From Galeruca laticollis (taxonomy: Eukaryota > Arthropoda > Insecta > Coleoptera > Chrysomelidae), in assembly GCA_963921935.1 (NCBI GenBank), contig OY998179.1, forward strand, positions 27,277,114 to 27,341,113: DNA of 64,000 bases, written 5' to 3'. Made by a program: the position numbers and the translations under genes. Below, in pieces: positions 41,993 to 52,652 of the stretch. A model generated the notes under the pieces. The model saw only the letters and a program-made list of their open reading frames with translations. It ran no database searches and had not been told where the DNA came from. The first letter of the stretch is position 1; each line of letters starts with the position of its first letter.

Positions 41993-43135
41993 ATGGATGA
42001 CAACAAATCTCAAAACGGGTGTAAGCCCACTAATAACACAACCCAAAACATATTCTTCAGTAGCAACCCACAAACCAAAACAAACAATTTCCCATCCAGA
42101 AATCAAACTATACTATTCGATGCAATCGAAAACACTAGGCTAAAAGACAATCTTAAGGGTCTATGTCAAACAATCCAGCCAAATGACAATTATTTGCTCA
42201 AAGCCATCCAACAATAGAATATGTATATATTTGGCAAATGAAAATTTAGTGAACACATTCATCAATAATCACGGTAAAATTCAAATAAACCAACAAATAC
42301 TACCGGCACGTCGACTAGTCGCTCCTAGCCAAAATTGATATTATCCAATGTCTGTCTCTCTGTCCCCCACTCAGTCCTTGAATATGAACTTAAAAAGCTA
42401 GGGGTTAATCCTCTTTCACCCTTATCCTTCTTGCGAATGAGTATCTCAGATTCCGCATGTCAGCATATCTCAAGTTTTAGAAGACAAATATTTATATCTC
42501 CATTCAATAACCAGTCTCTTCCCGATTCATTTTTAATCACATATGAATAAACCTCATATAGGATATTATTGTCCATTGATAATCAAGAATGCTTACAATG
42601 TAAACAAACTACTCGTACAGCAAAAAACTGCCCAAATAGAACAATCGCTTTAACACACTTTAATCCAACAACAGAATCCTCACCAGAAAATCCAGCCGAC
42701 AATCAATATGAAGAAGAAACGAACAACATTTCACAATATCGACCGGATGAATCAAATAACCAAAACTCGGAACAAATTTCCGAACCTCAAACAATGAATA
42801 CCCAAGTAGTTAAACGCAATGAAAATAGTAAAGACAGCACACCGACAGTCAACAGAAGTCAAAACGAAACAACCAAACCACAAAATAAAAGAACTTCAGC
42901 ATAATTTTCCCCATCACCTACAACATCCGAACACCTACCTACATTTGTAAAACCAAAAAATAAAGAAAAGAAAATAAAACAATCCGAAAACAATGAATTA
43001 AAAAAATCAATAGGAGAAATGTTAAGTCACATTAAAGTACTTTTCAAGAATACAGATATCAATTATTCTCTAACCTATGAAGAGCTTATAGATTGTTTTG
43101 AAAATTGTGAAGGCTGTACAGATTACTCAGTATCG
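41993..43135 (+). pseudogene. I-like LINE ORF1 remnant
   Basis: Starts MDDNKSQNGCKPTNNTTQNI. After several stops it continues ILSNVCLSVPHSVLEYELKK, SFRRQIFISPFNNQSLPDSF and the zinc-knuckle line CLQCKQTTRTAKNCPNRTIA (the His is Arg here). An Asn/Glu/Ser-rich linker follows, then HIKVLFKNTDINYSLTYEEL near 43060. The pattern is ORF1 of I-clade LINEs. Adjacent frames are collinear, so it was one protein before decay. Confidence 0.65.
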
Positions 43136-43299
43136 TGAAAATGTACACCGAAGAAATAACAGAAGTCACAGACCTGCTAACCACAATATATCTCTATTTA
43201 AAGGATAAAAAAATGAAGATGAGATGCACTCGAATTAAAAATAAAATGCTCAGACAAATACACCCTGAATACCAAACAAAACTGGACAGTGGTACCTCT

Positions 43300-43550
43300 A
43301 TGGGAACCTATTAATCTTGCTTACCTTCACTTCCTTACTTGAGTGGAATATAAATGGGTACTATAGCCACCTATAAAACTTACAATTAATGATTTCAATA
43401 TACAAACCCATGTTAACATGCCTACGAGAAACCAATTTCAAATCAATAGAATCCATAATCTAAAAAATTACAATTGTTTTGCTAAAATCGAGAAAACGCA
43501 AGAATAGCCAGTGGAGGTGTAGCAACATACAATGTATCCCAATTTACCGT
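43300..43550 (+). pseudogene. Start of LINE endonuclease
   Basis: Pieces LEWNINGYYSHL and MLTCLRETNFKSIES, then SGGVATYN near 43520. These are the first endonuclease motifs of an I-type ORF2, in the right place after ORF1. It stops at about 43550, so the rest of ORF2 is lost. Confidence 0.6.
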
Positions 43551-44829
43551 TTGCAGGGAATAATTATATTCATAACATTACGGACGATGGCTGACGGCTG
43601 ACTGACAAATCAAATGACACAGAACATGAAATTTAACATACAAACGATACATTTGATTTGACATTTAAAAAACAAGATAAATGAGATGTGACTTTTCGCA
43701 TTTTAAACACTAGCGTTTAAAGTGTCGTTTAGTGTATGTCAAACCCGTGTTCAAAATGCGGTTTTAGTAATGGAAGTAGAAAAAGAAAATTATTTTATTT
43801 AGCTCTGATTCTGTAGCTAATATTCGTTTAATTTTATTCGTAAATTTTCGGGGTATGCTGCACTTTAAGCCTATATTTAAAAACTCTATTGCACTATTTG
43901 TAAAATTAGTGCCTGAAAGGTTTTAAAATAATGATGCACAGTGTGTTTCATGATGTTTAAAGTATTGAATTCTATGTGGTGTCTATTCAAGTTTTTTTAG
44001 TTTTTGCTCTTGTTACTCAAATTTTTTGAGCTTCCTCGTGCTGACACTTTCTCTGATTTTGTTTCTAAACAATAAAATTCTACTGGATGTAGCTGGAACG
44101 TGAGTTCAGAATTTACAACTTTATGTAGGTATCGAGTCTCTTATTTTAAACTATTTTTTACATTCTTCTTTAAGCCAGACTCGTTGAGCACATTATATAG
44201 CCTTTTTGTGCTTGAGGTGTTTTATTATGGCATTTTATATTAGGCGTTACGTCTTTTCTAAGACATTCTTTGTTAAACCAGATGTTTTGTGATGCTATGC
44301 AATGTTTTTCTAGTAACTTCTTGTGTAGTCAGGTCAATTCTTCTCTCGAATATTTTTTTATGAAATATACTGTATCGACCCTTACTCTGGAGCTACTCAT
44401 ATTACTTTTTTAAATGAAACTGTTTCTAAATAGTTCCACAATATATTGAAAAAATGGTAAAAATTCTAAAAAAATTGACGAATGTTTCGATATTACTATC
44501 ATCCTCAGAATGACAGAAGTTACATTTCATGTGATGCGTACCTGATGTTTAATAATTATTTTTGGCTAGACCAAGAAGTGACCTACCTGGTGATTGACTT
44601 AATATATATGTTAATAGAAAAAAGAAGAAGAAGAATGATATTACAAATATTAAAGCTTAGATATTATTAGCCCTATGGGATATCTTTTTTAAGATAAGTG
44701 TAACTGTGTAATGATATAGAAAACCATTATCTTTATTACTCCGTGCTAAGTTTAGTAACTAGGTTTTCAAAATTGGTTCAGTGAACATAATTGTTTTGTT
44801 AGTAAGTCAATCTACAATCTGAGCTTTTC
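43551..44829. other. No recognised gene
   Basis: AT-rich. A 62-residue plus frame at 44482-44670 has no family features. Nothing else on either strand persuades. Confidence 0.4.
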
Positions 44830-45528
44830 TCCATTTGGTTCTTTGTAACAGTTTAACATGCCAGCTCTGGTATGGAGCGTTATCCATAGCAATAATACAT
44901 CCTGATTCCATTTTTAAGACAATATCTGAAAACCATGTTTCATAATGTTCATAATCTCCAGCCTTTTTAGAAATCAAATGTGTTCAAACCTCCTTCAACA
45001 AATCCTGAGTCACTACCAATATGGATGATAATTTGGCGTTTTTTTATTTACAAAGGGGCCTTTTAAACCTGTGATAAACCATCTACAAAAGCTTGGTGTT
45101 TGTTCTTTACATTTAAATCCTGCACATTTTTTGTCACCGTATACCCTTAATTTAACTAGGTTTCCTCTGTATAATATATTACAATATCTACAAATTCCTG
45201 CTATTTTGTTCAGATATGTACTGCGCCATAGAATCATTTCCTCTTTCTCTTTAAATACCTGAAGTTCATTTTACGCAAAGTATATAACAAAACACGTCGA
45301 TATTTTTTGGATATTTACGTTAGATTGAAGAGAGGTAGCAATTTTCTTTACAGTTGGCAATTCCTTTTTAATATAAAATAATACTGCAAGACGAATGACC
45401 TGTTTGGTTACATCTTCAAATTTTATTTGTTTTCTTCCCCTATTCTCAACCTTCGAAGTATTAATATCGTTTCTTACTTTTCCACCCAACCTATCTAATA
45501 TGCGAGAAAAGTATTGGTGTACCCACAA
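44830..45528 (-). pseudogene. DDE_3-like transposase remnant, second type
   Basis: The minus strand starts with an HTH-like region (WVHQYFSRILDRLGGKVRND, KQVIRLAVLFYIKKELPTVK). It continues EKEEMILWRSTYLNKIAG, where the YLDETWVN-type block is eroded, then IIIHIGSDSGFVEGG and DYEHYETWFSDI in shifted frames, and IIAMDNAPYQSWHVKLL near 44870 as the second Asp block. Same family as 29985-30265 but diverged. Several breaks. Confidence 0.65.
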
Positions 45529-45659
45529 AAAAGTTGAAATTTTGAAAAAAAAATTTGTGTTATTTTTACATTTTTTATCAATAACAACACGAAAAAATGG
45601 TTTTTAGAAAAAAAAACCTGTGTGTATGTCGTCGTTGTCGTCGGCCACTTTTCGTTACA

Positions 45660-46620
45660 TGTCTTGTTAGCACCATACAACCTCTGGAGTGCAACAACTC
45701 ACAAATTTTATGATTGAATATTTTTTAAGGACATCTCACAGATGAACCCTATTGATTTTCAGATCACAATTGCCAGTACAACGGGTGCTATGGTACTTGA
45801 AGTACGACATTTTTTGAGATATTTCAGTTTGTTAGCACGATACAGCCTCCGGAGTGCAAACAGTCAGCAATTTTATGATTGAATATTATTCAGAACAGCT
45901 CCCAGAAGAACCTTATTGATTTTCAGCTCACCACAGCCAGTACAACAGGTGCAATAGTACTTTAAGTACGATATTTATGTCGTTTTTGGAGAAAGTTCAA
46001 TTTGTTAGCACGATACAGGGACCGGAGTATATACAAATGACCAATTTTATGATTGGATATTATTCAGGGCGTCTCAAAGATGAATCCTATTGAAATTCAG
46101 CTCGCCAAAGCCAGTACAACGAGTGCTATGGAACTTGAGGTACCAAATGTTTGTCATTATTGGAGAATTTTCAGTTTGTTAGCATGATACAGCCTCCAGC
46201 GTGAATACCAGTGACCCATTTTATGATTGAATATTGTTCAGGGCGTCTTATAGATGAACTCTATTGATTTTTAGCTCACCAGAGCTAGTACAACGGGTGC
46301 TATGGTACCTGAAGTGCCACATTTTTTGTCCTTTTTGGAGAAATTTCGGGTTGTTAGTATGATACAGCCTCCGGAGTGTATACAAGTGGACAATTTTATA
46401 ATTGAATATTTATCAAGGTGTCTCATTCAAGGTATCTCACAGATGTACCCTATTGCTTTTCAACTGACTATAGCGAGTACAGCGGGTCCTGTAAATCCAG
46501 ATATACTGCATTTTTGTTTACTTTTGGAGAAATTTCGGTTGGTTAACACGATACATCCCTCGAAGTGTATACAAGTGACAATTTTATGATAGAATATTAT
46601 TCAGGGCATCTCACAGATGC
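45660..46620 (+). repeat. Satellite-like tandem array, ~174-bp period, about six units
   Basis: The marker GTTAGCACGATACAG recurs at about 45665, 45831, 46003, 46178, 46353 and 46542 (spacings 166, 172, 175, 175, 189). Each unit includes TTTTATGATTGAATATT, AGCCAGTACAAC and a GGAGAAATTT word. The last interval is longer because of a small internal duplication (CTCATTCAAGGTATCTCA). Units are about 75-85% alike by eye. ORFs across the array are by-products. Confidence 0.9.
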
Positions 46621-47286
46621 GGAAAAGTTAGTTTTAATCATTAAAACCGTTTATTTTACCCCGTGTTTTAATTATTCTGTACAGACTAGCTTTTGTTACA
46701 ATACTACATAATGTAACTACATCACTAACATTTTTATTTTTTTCTCTGGTTCGAAGTCCTACAAACACATTCCTGATCGTGTGTTGAATTGTGACGTTTC
46801 CTTTTGATATCCGGTTCCCTATTAGTATTTTCACTGAAATTTATTATTTGTTGAAACTAAATTACTCACAATTCACAAAAACTAAACGTAAATGCGCCTT
46901 CCACTAATATTACAAACAATTCCGGTTTCTGCTTTAGGACACCCTTATCAGCACGCCTATGAAACTGCTTTGGCAATAAGATCCAAGAAAGTAATCACCT
47001 GTTCAATGGCGTTGTTGCCAATAACGTCACTTTAATCTGCGACGACAGTGTTGATCTCTGACATTATCTACCGTTAGAGAAAGATATAAACTAAAACCAT
47101 GCAGATAACTTCAAGTTGAATTATACACGCTGACAATGTTCCATTTTGCCTTCTCTTCAAAACATTTGGACAGTTTAAAAATAGACAAGTCAAATTACGG
47201 AAAATAGGTTTTTGTAAATGTGTAAGAGATTAATTAAATTTGCAGTAACCCGCTAATTTGTTTATTAATTAATACAGAATATTTCT
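46621..47286. other. No intact gene; possible transposase N-terminus at 46834-46634 (minus)
   Basis: The minus frame 46834-46634 (TIQHTIRNVFVGLRTREKNK, TKASLYRIIKTRGK) has the shape of an N-terminal DNA-binding domain of a DDE_3-type transposase, but the match is weak. 46840-47286 is featureless up to the LINE duplication. Confidence 0.35.
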
Positions 47287-47335
47287 CGTTGGGCCGTATT
47301 CTTCTTCTTCTTTTTTTCTAAATCCTTTTGCCCTT

Positions 47336-50300
47336 TCAGGCGTCGGATGTGGATTCCGTGTCCTGTACCCATTTCTTCCATGCCTTTCTGTCTCTTGCTA
47401 GATTTTTCATTTCTGCTATGGTCTTTCCTCTTTCTAAACCTATCTCTTGTATTTGGTCTAACCATTTCCTTCTAGGCCTACCCCTTTGTTTTTTGATCGG
47501 CTTTCCAATCTCCATTATTTTCCTAGTTAATCTATTTTGTTCCATTCTTACCATATGACCATACCAGCTAAGTTGTCTCTTTTTTATTTTACCAATTATC
47601 GCTTCCTGCTTAGTTGTCTCTCTAATAACTTCATTTCTAATCCTATCCCATTTAGTTTTCCCTGAAATTCTTCTTAGATGCTTCATTTCTATGGCATTTA
47701 TTTTAGTTTCGTCCTTTTTTCGCACAGTCCAATTTTCACTTGCGTATATTATTGTAGGAACTGTTATCATATTATGAATTTTCATTTTTACTTCTAAGTC
47801 TATATCTTTATGTCCAAGAATTGTTTTATTTAGAGAGTAGTATATTTTTGTCGATTTATTTGCTCTGTTTGTTATTTCTGCATCTATTTTTCCATCTGCT
47901 GTTACTATACTTCCTAAATATTCAAATGTTGTTACTCTTTCTAGAGTCTGGTTTTTGCATTTAATATCTCTATTATTTTGATCACCTGGTTGTTTTTCAT
48001 TTATTATCATCACTTTTGTTTTATTTATGTTCACCTCCATATTCATGTTCTCTACTTCTTTAGTCCAAATATTCACTAGTCTTTGCATTTTGTTCTTTGT
48101 ATTCGCCACTAAAACCACATCATCTGCATATAGTAGACTACTCAGTTTTATTGGTTCTAAATTTCTGTGTCCAATTATAGTATTCAGCTGCTCATACTTT
48201 TCTTTGATTCGTTTCACAATCTTATCCATGATTATTATAAACAGTAGTGGGCTTAAACTGTCTCCTTGTTTTATTCCCTTACACATTTTGAATTCTTCAG
48301 ACCTTTGGCCTGCAATCTGTACCTTGGCTCTAACTGTTTCGTATACACTTTTAATTATATTTATTAAGGTGGGTGGTACTTCCATTTCCTCCAGGGTTCT
48401 CCATACTTCTCTTCTATCTACTGTATCAAAGGCTGCTTTTAGATCTATAAATGTAAGGTACATTTCTTCTCCCTCTTCTATTTTTCTTTCGATTATATTC
48501 CTTAGTATATAGATATTGTCATTTGTTTGTCTTTCAGGTCTAAAAGCTCCCTGTTCTTCTCCTAATTTTGGTTCTACATATTCTCTTAATCTTTTTTCTA
48601 TTATTTTTGTGTACACTTTATAGCTAGTTTGGGCCAAACATATTGCTCTGTAATTCTCACATTGTGTCTGTTCTCCCTTTTTATAGATGGGTGGTACTAT
48701 TAAGTTATTTTCCCATTCCCTTGGAATTTTTTGTTGTACCCAGGCTTCTTTGCATACATTCCATATCCATTCTTTTCCTCTTTCTCCTAATGACTTAATC
48801 ATCTCTGGCGCTATCTCATCTTCTCCGTTAGCCTTGCCTATTTTGATTTTTTGTATTACTTGATCTATTTCTTCTTTATGGATTCCTTGTAGTTGGTCAA
48901 TTTCCTCTTCTGCGGTTGTTATACTCTCTTCCGGTGTTAATGTATGGAATTGTTCTGTATAGTATTCCTTCCATGTTTTCAATACTTCTTCCATTTCCGT
49001 TTGTACTTGTCCTTGTCGATTTTTTATTGCTCTAATATCTTTATATTTATTTCCTCTCAATCTTTTTATTCTTGTCCAAAATTTCTTGTTATCCATCTTA
49101 TGTAGATCTGTTATTTCTTCTCCGAATTTCTTCCATGACTCACGTTTTGATTTTTTGACGGCTCTTTTTACAATAGTTTTCTTCCTGTCATATTCTTCTT
49201 TGTCCACATGTAATTTTGATGTGATATATTTTTTCCATGCCGTTTTCTTTTCTTTGACCGCTATTTTAATTTCGTTATTCCACCAGTTAGTCCTTTTTAT
49301 ATTCTTATTATATTTAATTTTTCCACATATCTTCTCTGTTGCTGTTAATAGCGTTTCTTTAAAGGCGACCCATCGTTCTTCAAGTGTCCAGTCTGTTTTT
49401 TCTTTTTCTAGTTTATAGAATTCTTTATTCGTCTCATTTTGGTATTTTTTCTCGATATCTTTATTTTTGAGTTTATGTGTTGCTAGTTTACTGTAGTATG
49501 TAGTAAATTCTTTCCTGAGTAATTTTACTAGACAAGTTGTCACTACTAATCTGTGGTTAGATCCAATTTCTGCTTCTTTCTTTGTTTCAATTTTTTGCAT
49601 TACTTCTGTTAGGTTTTGTGTATATGTTATGTAGTCTATCAGGCTTTTAGCGTTTCTTCCTTCTGCCACAAACGTATATTTATCATTTAGTTGTTGTTCC
49701 CACATCGTATTTCCTATTATTAGATCATTCCTTCTGCAAAAATCTATCATTTTTAGTCCATTTCTGTTGATTATGTCTTCTCCATGTTTTCCCATACAAC
49801 CCATTCCTCTATTGTAATCATTTCCTACCCTGCTATTCCAATCTCCCATTATTATTGTCTTTTCATTTTCCTCCCTTACTTCATCTAATACTCTTTGCAA
49901 TTGAATATAAAATTCTAAAATTTCTTCCTCTGCCGTTCCTTCTACTGGCCCATATATTTGTATAAAATTGATTATTTCTTCTAATTTTATACTAATAACT
50001 ATTATTCTCGAGTCGACTGCCTTAAATTGTATTACCTTTTGTTTTATTTCTTCTGTAACAATTATTCCTACACCCTCCTTTGCCCTTTGTTCTGGTTTTA
50101 CTCCTGAATAATATAATGTGTGCTTTGTTGTTAGTTGCGAACATCCTTTGCCTTTTTTCTTCGTTTCACTTAGTCCTAGAATTTGAATATTATTGTTTTC
50201 CATTTCTTCAGTTAATTCCAATTCTTTCCCTGTTAATGTGTTTATATTCCATATACCTACGCCCATCTGTAATTTTTCCATGTTTTGAGGTCCGTGTTTT

Positions 50301-50425
50301 TTATTATTACTCTGTTGATGATAATCTTCCTTAAATTTGTTATGCTTGTTACTTGTTATTCTTCTGCTTTGTATTTTGTTATTTAATGTACCGTTATCAT
50401 ATCCCTTGTTCTCAGCTTGAGTCAT
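47336..50425 (-). CDS. LINE ORF2: AP endonuclease and reverse transcriptase, 1029 residues, intact
   Basis: An unbroken frame. Endonuclease at about residues 55-300: GIWNINTLTG (Asn), ILGLSETKKKG (Glu), GDWNSRVGND (Asp/Asn), SLIDYITY and GSNHRLVVT (catalytic His). RT at about 500-800: IPREWENNLIVPPIYKKGEQ, EQGAFRPERQTNDNIY, YLTFIDLKAAFDTVDRREVW (first Asp), GIKQGDSLSPLLFII, LLYADDVVLVANTKN (catalytic Asp pair). C-terminal region: RQLSWYGHMVRMEQNRLTRK and KKQRGRPRRKWLDQIQ. No RNase H. It would nick target DNA and copy the LINE RNA at the nick. Codon use is AT-rich like the window. All catalytic residues are present. Confidence 0.92.
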   Translation of the reverse strand: MTQAENKGYDNGTLNNKIQSRRITSNKHNKFKEDYHQQSNNKKHGPQNMEKLQMGVGIWNINTLTGKELELTEEMENNNIQILGLSETKKKGKGCSQLTTKHTLYYSGVKPEQRAKEGVGIIVTEEIKQKVIQFKAVDSRIIVISIKLEEIINFIQIYGPVEGTAEEEILEFYIQLQRVLDEVREENEKTIIMGDWNSRVGNDYNRGMGCMGKHGEDIINRNGLKMIDFCRRNDLIIGNTMWEQQLNDKYTFVAEGRNAKSLIDYITYTQNLTEVMQKIETKKEAEIGSNHRLVVTTCLVKLLRKEFTTYYSKLATHKLKNKDIEKKYQNETNKEFYKLEKEKTDWTLEERWVAFKETLLTATEKICGKIKYNKNIKRTNWWNNEIKIAVKEKKTAWKKYITSKLHVDKEEYDRKKTIVKRAVKKSKRESWKKFGEEITDLHKMDNKKFWTRIKRLRGNKYKDIRAIKNRQGQVQTEMEEVLKTWKEYYTEQFHTLTPEESITTAEEEIDQLQGIHKEEIDQVIQKIKIGKANGEDEIAPEMIKSLGERGKEWIWNVCKEAWVQQKIPREWENNLIVPPIYKKGEQTQCENYRAICLAQTSYKVYTKIIEKRLREYVEPKLGEEQGAFRPERQTNDNIYILRNIIERKIEEGEEMYLTFIDLKAAFDTVDRREVWRTLEEMEVPPTLINIIKSVYETVRAKVQIAGQRSEEFKMCKGIKQGDSLSPLLFIIIMDKIVKRIKEKYEQLNTIIGHRNLEPIKLSSLLYADDVVLVANTKNKMQRLVNIWTKEVENMNMEVNINKTKVMIINEKQPGDQNNRDIKCKNQTLERVTTFEYLGSIVTADGKIDAEITNRANKSTKIYYSLNKTILGHKDIDLEVKMKIHNMITVPTIIYASENWTVRKKDETKINAIEMKHLRRISGKTKWDRIRNEVIRETTKQEAIIGKIKKRQLSWYGHMVRMEQNRLTRKIMEIGKPIKKQRGRPRRKWLDQIQEIGLERGKTIAEMKNLARDRKAWKKWVQDTESTSDA

Positions 50426-50555
50426 TACCTGTGTACTATCTTTAAGTGTATTGTTTATTAGTTTTTTTGGTTCTGCTCTCTAGTCATCAATTGTAATTCC
50501 TCTGAATCTTCATTCCATTTCCAAACTATTCCGTTTACTATCAATTTCTTGTATC

Positions 50556-51230
50556 CTACTTTTGTATTTTTTCCCTTTTCTTTTCTTCTTTGGCCTTTCT
50601 TCTAATTGTTTTTTGTATCTCTAATTCTTTTTTGGTAAGGTCCGACTCAATATAAATATGTTCCTGAGAATTTCTCAGTCTACTTTTGCTTCTTAGAATG
50701 TCCATTTTATCTGCAAAACTTTCCATTTCAATCAAGCAAACCTTTTCACTTAGTTTTTGGGCGCTTCTTATTTTGACATCTATTTGCAGTCCTTTAGTTA
50801 TGAAGTTTTCCATAGTTGTCTTTAGTATCCTATCATCTTTTGTATTCAATTCTAATCCAGTGATGACCAAATTTTTCTTTTTAGTTATTTTTTCTAGATA
50901 TTCCACTTTGTTATTTAGTGTTTTTATTTCGTTCTTGAGTTCCTGGTTTTCTTGCTTTATTTCTAGTAGCTGTTTGTTGTTCTCGCTATTTTCCTTTCTT
51001 AATTGCTTTATTTCATCCATCATTTCATCGTTTTTGTTCATCAATTCTTGCATCATTTTTATCATGGTTGCTTCCGAGCTCTCTTTTTCTTCTGCGCCTT
51101 TCTTGGGTGTTCTCTTAGTTATTTTACTTCTGCCAAAACTTTCATCTAATTCCCTCCTTTTTCTTTTGTATTCTTCCTCAGTATCTGTTCCGCTCTCTAA
51201 AGGCATTTTGTTTGATTTTCTTTTGTACAA
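50556..51230 (-). CDS. LINE ORF1: coiled-coil RNA-binding-type protein, 224 residues, intact
   Basis: The frame has a basic N-terminus (MYKRKSNKMPLESGTDTEEE, KRTPKKGAEEKE). A long heptad coiled coil at about residues 55-115 (MMQELMNKNDEMMDEIKQLR, LLEIKQENQELKNEIKTLNN) is followed by NLVITGLELNTKDDRILKT, an RRM-like strand, and a charged C-terminal domain ending KREKIQK. This L1-ORF1-like layout suggests a trimeric nucleic-acid chaperone. It ends 130 bp before ORF2 and is collinear with it. Confidence 0.85.
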   Translation of the reverse strand: MYKRKSNKMPLESGTDTEEEYKRKRRELDESFGRSKITKRTPKKGAEEKESSEATMIKMMQELMNKNDEMMDEIKQLRKENSENNKQLLEIKQENQELKNEIKTLNNKVEYLEKITKKKNLVITGLELNTKDDRILKTTMENFITKGLQIDVKIRSAQKLSEKVCLIEMESFADKMDILRSKSRLRNSQEHIYIESDLTKKELEIQKTIRRKAKEEKKREKIQK

Positions 51231-51717
51231 TCCACGAAATCTGTGTCTCTTTTGTAGTTTGTGTACCGAGAACCTACTTAGTTCAGTCCTTAGCCTACTC
51301 AGAGCTGACCGATTTCGTTTATGTATGTAAATCTTATATTACTTTTTACCTGGTAAATATTTAAATCCGAACCTGTTAAATCCCACTTAACTGGCCTGCC
51401 TGTGTAGCAATTACCGGTTTTACTGCCAGCTAATTAGAATTTTGTAGTGTTTAGTTTTTATATTTTATAGTGGAAACTTTTTATTTACTGTATATTTTAT
51501 ACTCAATATTTTTATTATTAGACTTAATTATGCTAAAATCTTACTTTGATTTTGCTGTCTCCAATTGTGCACTCACTTCACCTCTTTATATATTACTTCG
51601 TATAGCTTTTACAATTATTTGACTCGTAATTTATCTGATATTCAGCTTTATTACGGAGCAAATATTAAATCACTTTTCAAAACCCAGTGCCAGGACCGGA
51701 ATCGTTGGGCCGTATTC

Positions 51718-52393
51718 AAAAAATCAAAAACTCTTTTTACACGTAAACGTCTAATTTGATTGACCTAAAATTATCTCCACAGCACGTGTCACTATCTACA
51801 TTTGTGGTACTGGACTATAAACAGGGGACCATTATTTCAATGTTGGCAATAACTCTCTAATGAACAAGATTTTGCATAAAACGACCTGGATTAACATTGT
51901 AAATTCACAGTGAAATTTATATATAAAACAATGTATTGTCATACATTTAAAAATTTTAAATTCAATTTCTTATCAATATACTCCTACAGTTCATAACTAT
52001 TCTCAAAACAATCTTACATACAATGTAAAATAAATAAAAATTATCTAAAGTAAAAGATAATATTGCATTTAGTACATTAGAGAATTTCAATTCGAATGAA
52101 CCCATATAAGTGCTTGCTTAATTTTGCTGAACATTATTGGTGTGTTTTACTCGAAAGAGTAAAAAAAAAACTGAGTTATTTTTATTACAAAAAATCCGTT
52201 TGTATTTTACAACCTTCCCAAAATGTTATTCATAATACACAGCATTACAAAAATAAAACAACTTGCTTTTTCAAAAGAGATTGTAGAATATAACTTTAGA
52301 AATACTCATCTTTGTAATTACCCTAAATACTTCACAAAGTACCTCATGCTAGGGAATCAATACCAAGAAATGATATACAAATTTGACAATTTT
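51718..52393. other. No recognised gene between two LINEs
   Basis: AT-rich. Two overlapping plus frames (52096-52293, 52223-52471) have no family features. Confidence 0.4.
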
Positions 52394-52652
52394 CAAAAAA
52401 TATTTTTTTTTTTCTTTGGCATTAGGAGTGGATCCATGCAGCCAGGAACACTGTTGATAAAATCGCAATAAGTATTGTATGGGTTTGTATACATGCTTAA
52501 GGGTTGTATCGACTATGAGGAAAGACAAGGTCACACGCTTCTCGCCTAGGGGTCAATCAAGGCATTATTCTAACAACACAGGTGGACCACGGATAGGAAG
52601 GTATATACATATGGGTACAAAACATAGGTATTAGCAACTAACAATGAACTTT

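Larger units (their letters stand above)
47287..51717 (-). mobile_element. Full-length two-ORF LINE with both ORFs open, flanked by a 16-bp target duplication
   Basis: CGTTGGGCCGTATTC occurs at 47287-47301 and 51703-51717 (16 bp with the preceding T). Between them, on minus, are a ~470-bp 5' leader, ORF1, a 130-bp spacer, ORF2, and a short 3' end finishing in (GAA)n against the duplication. The perfect duplication, the 3' microsatellite tail and two uninterrupted ORFs mark a recent, possibly retrotransposition-competent copy. The RT and the C-terminal RGRPRRKW block place it near RTE-like or related LINEs. The clade is not certain. Confidence 0.9.

Noticed and set aside
46302..46589. 95-residue plus-strand frame in the satellite
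   Set aside because: It spans repeat units and repeats itself with the ~174-bp period; no protein family resemblance.
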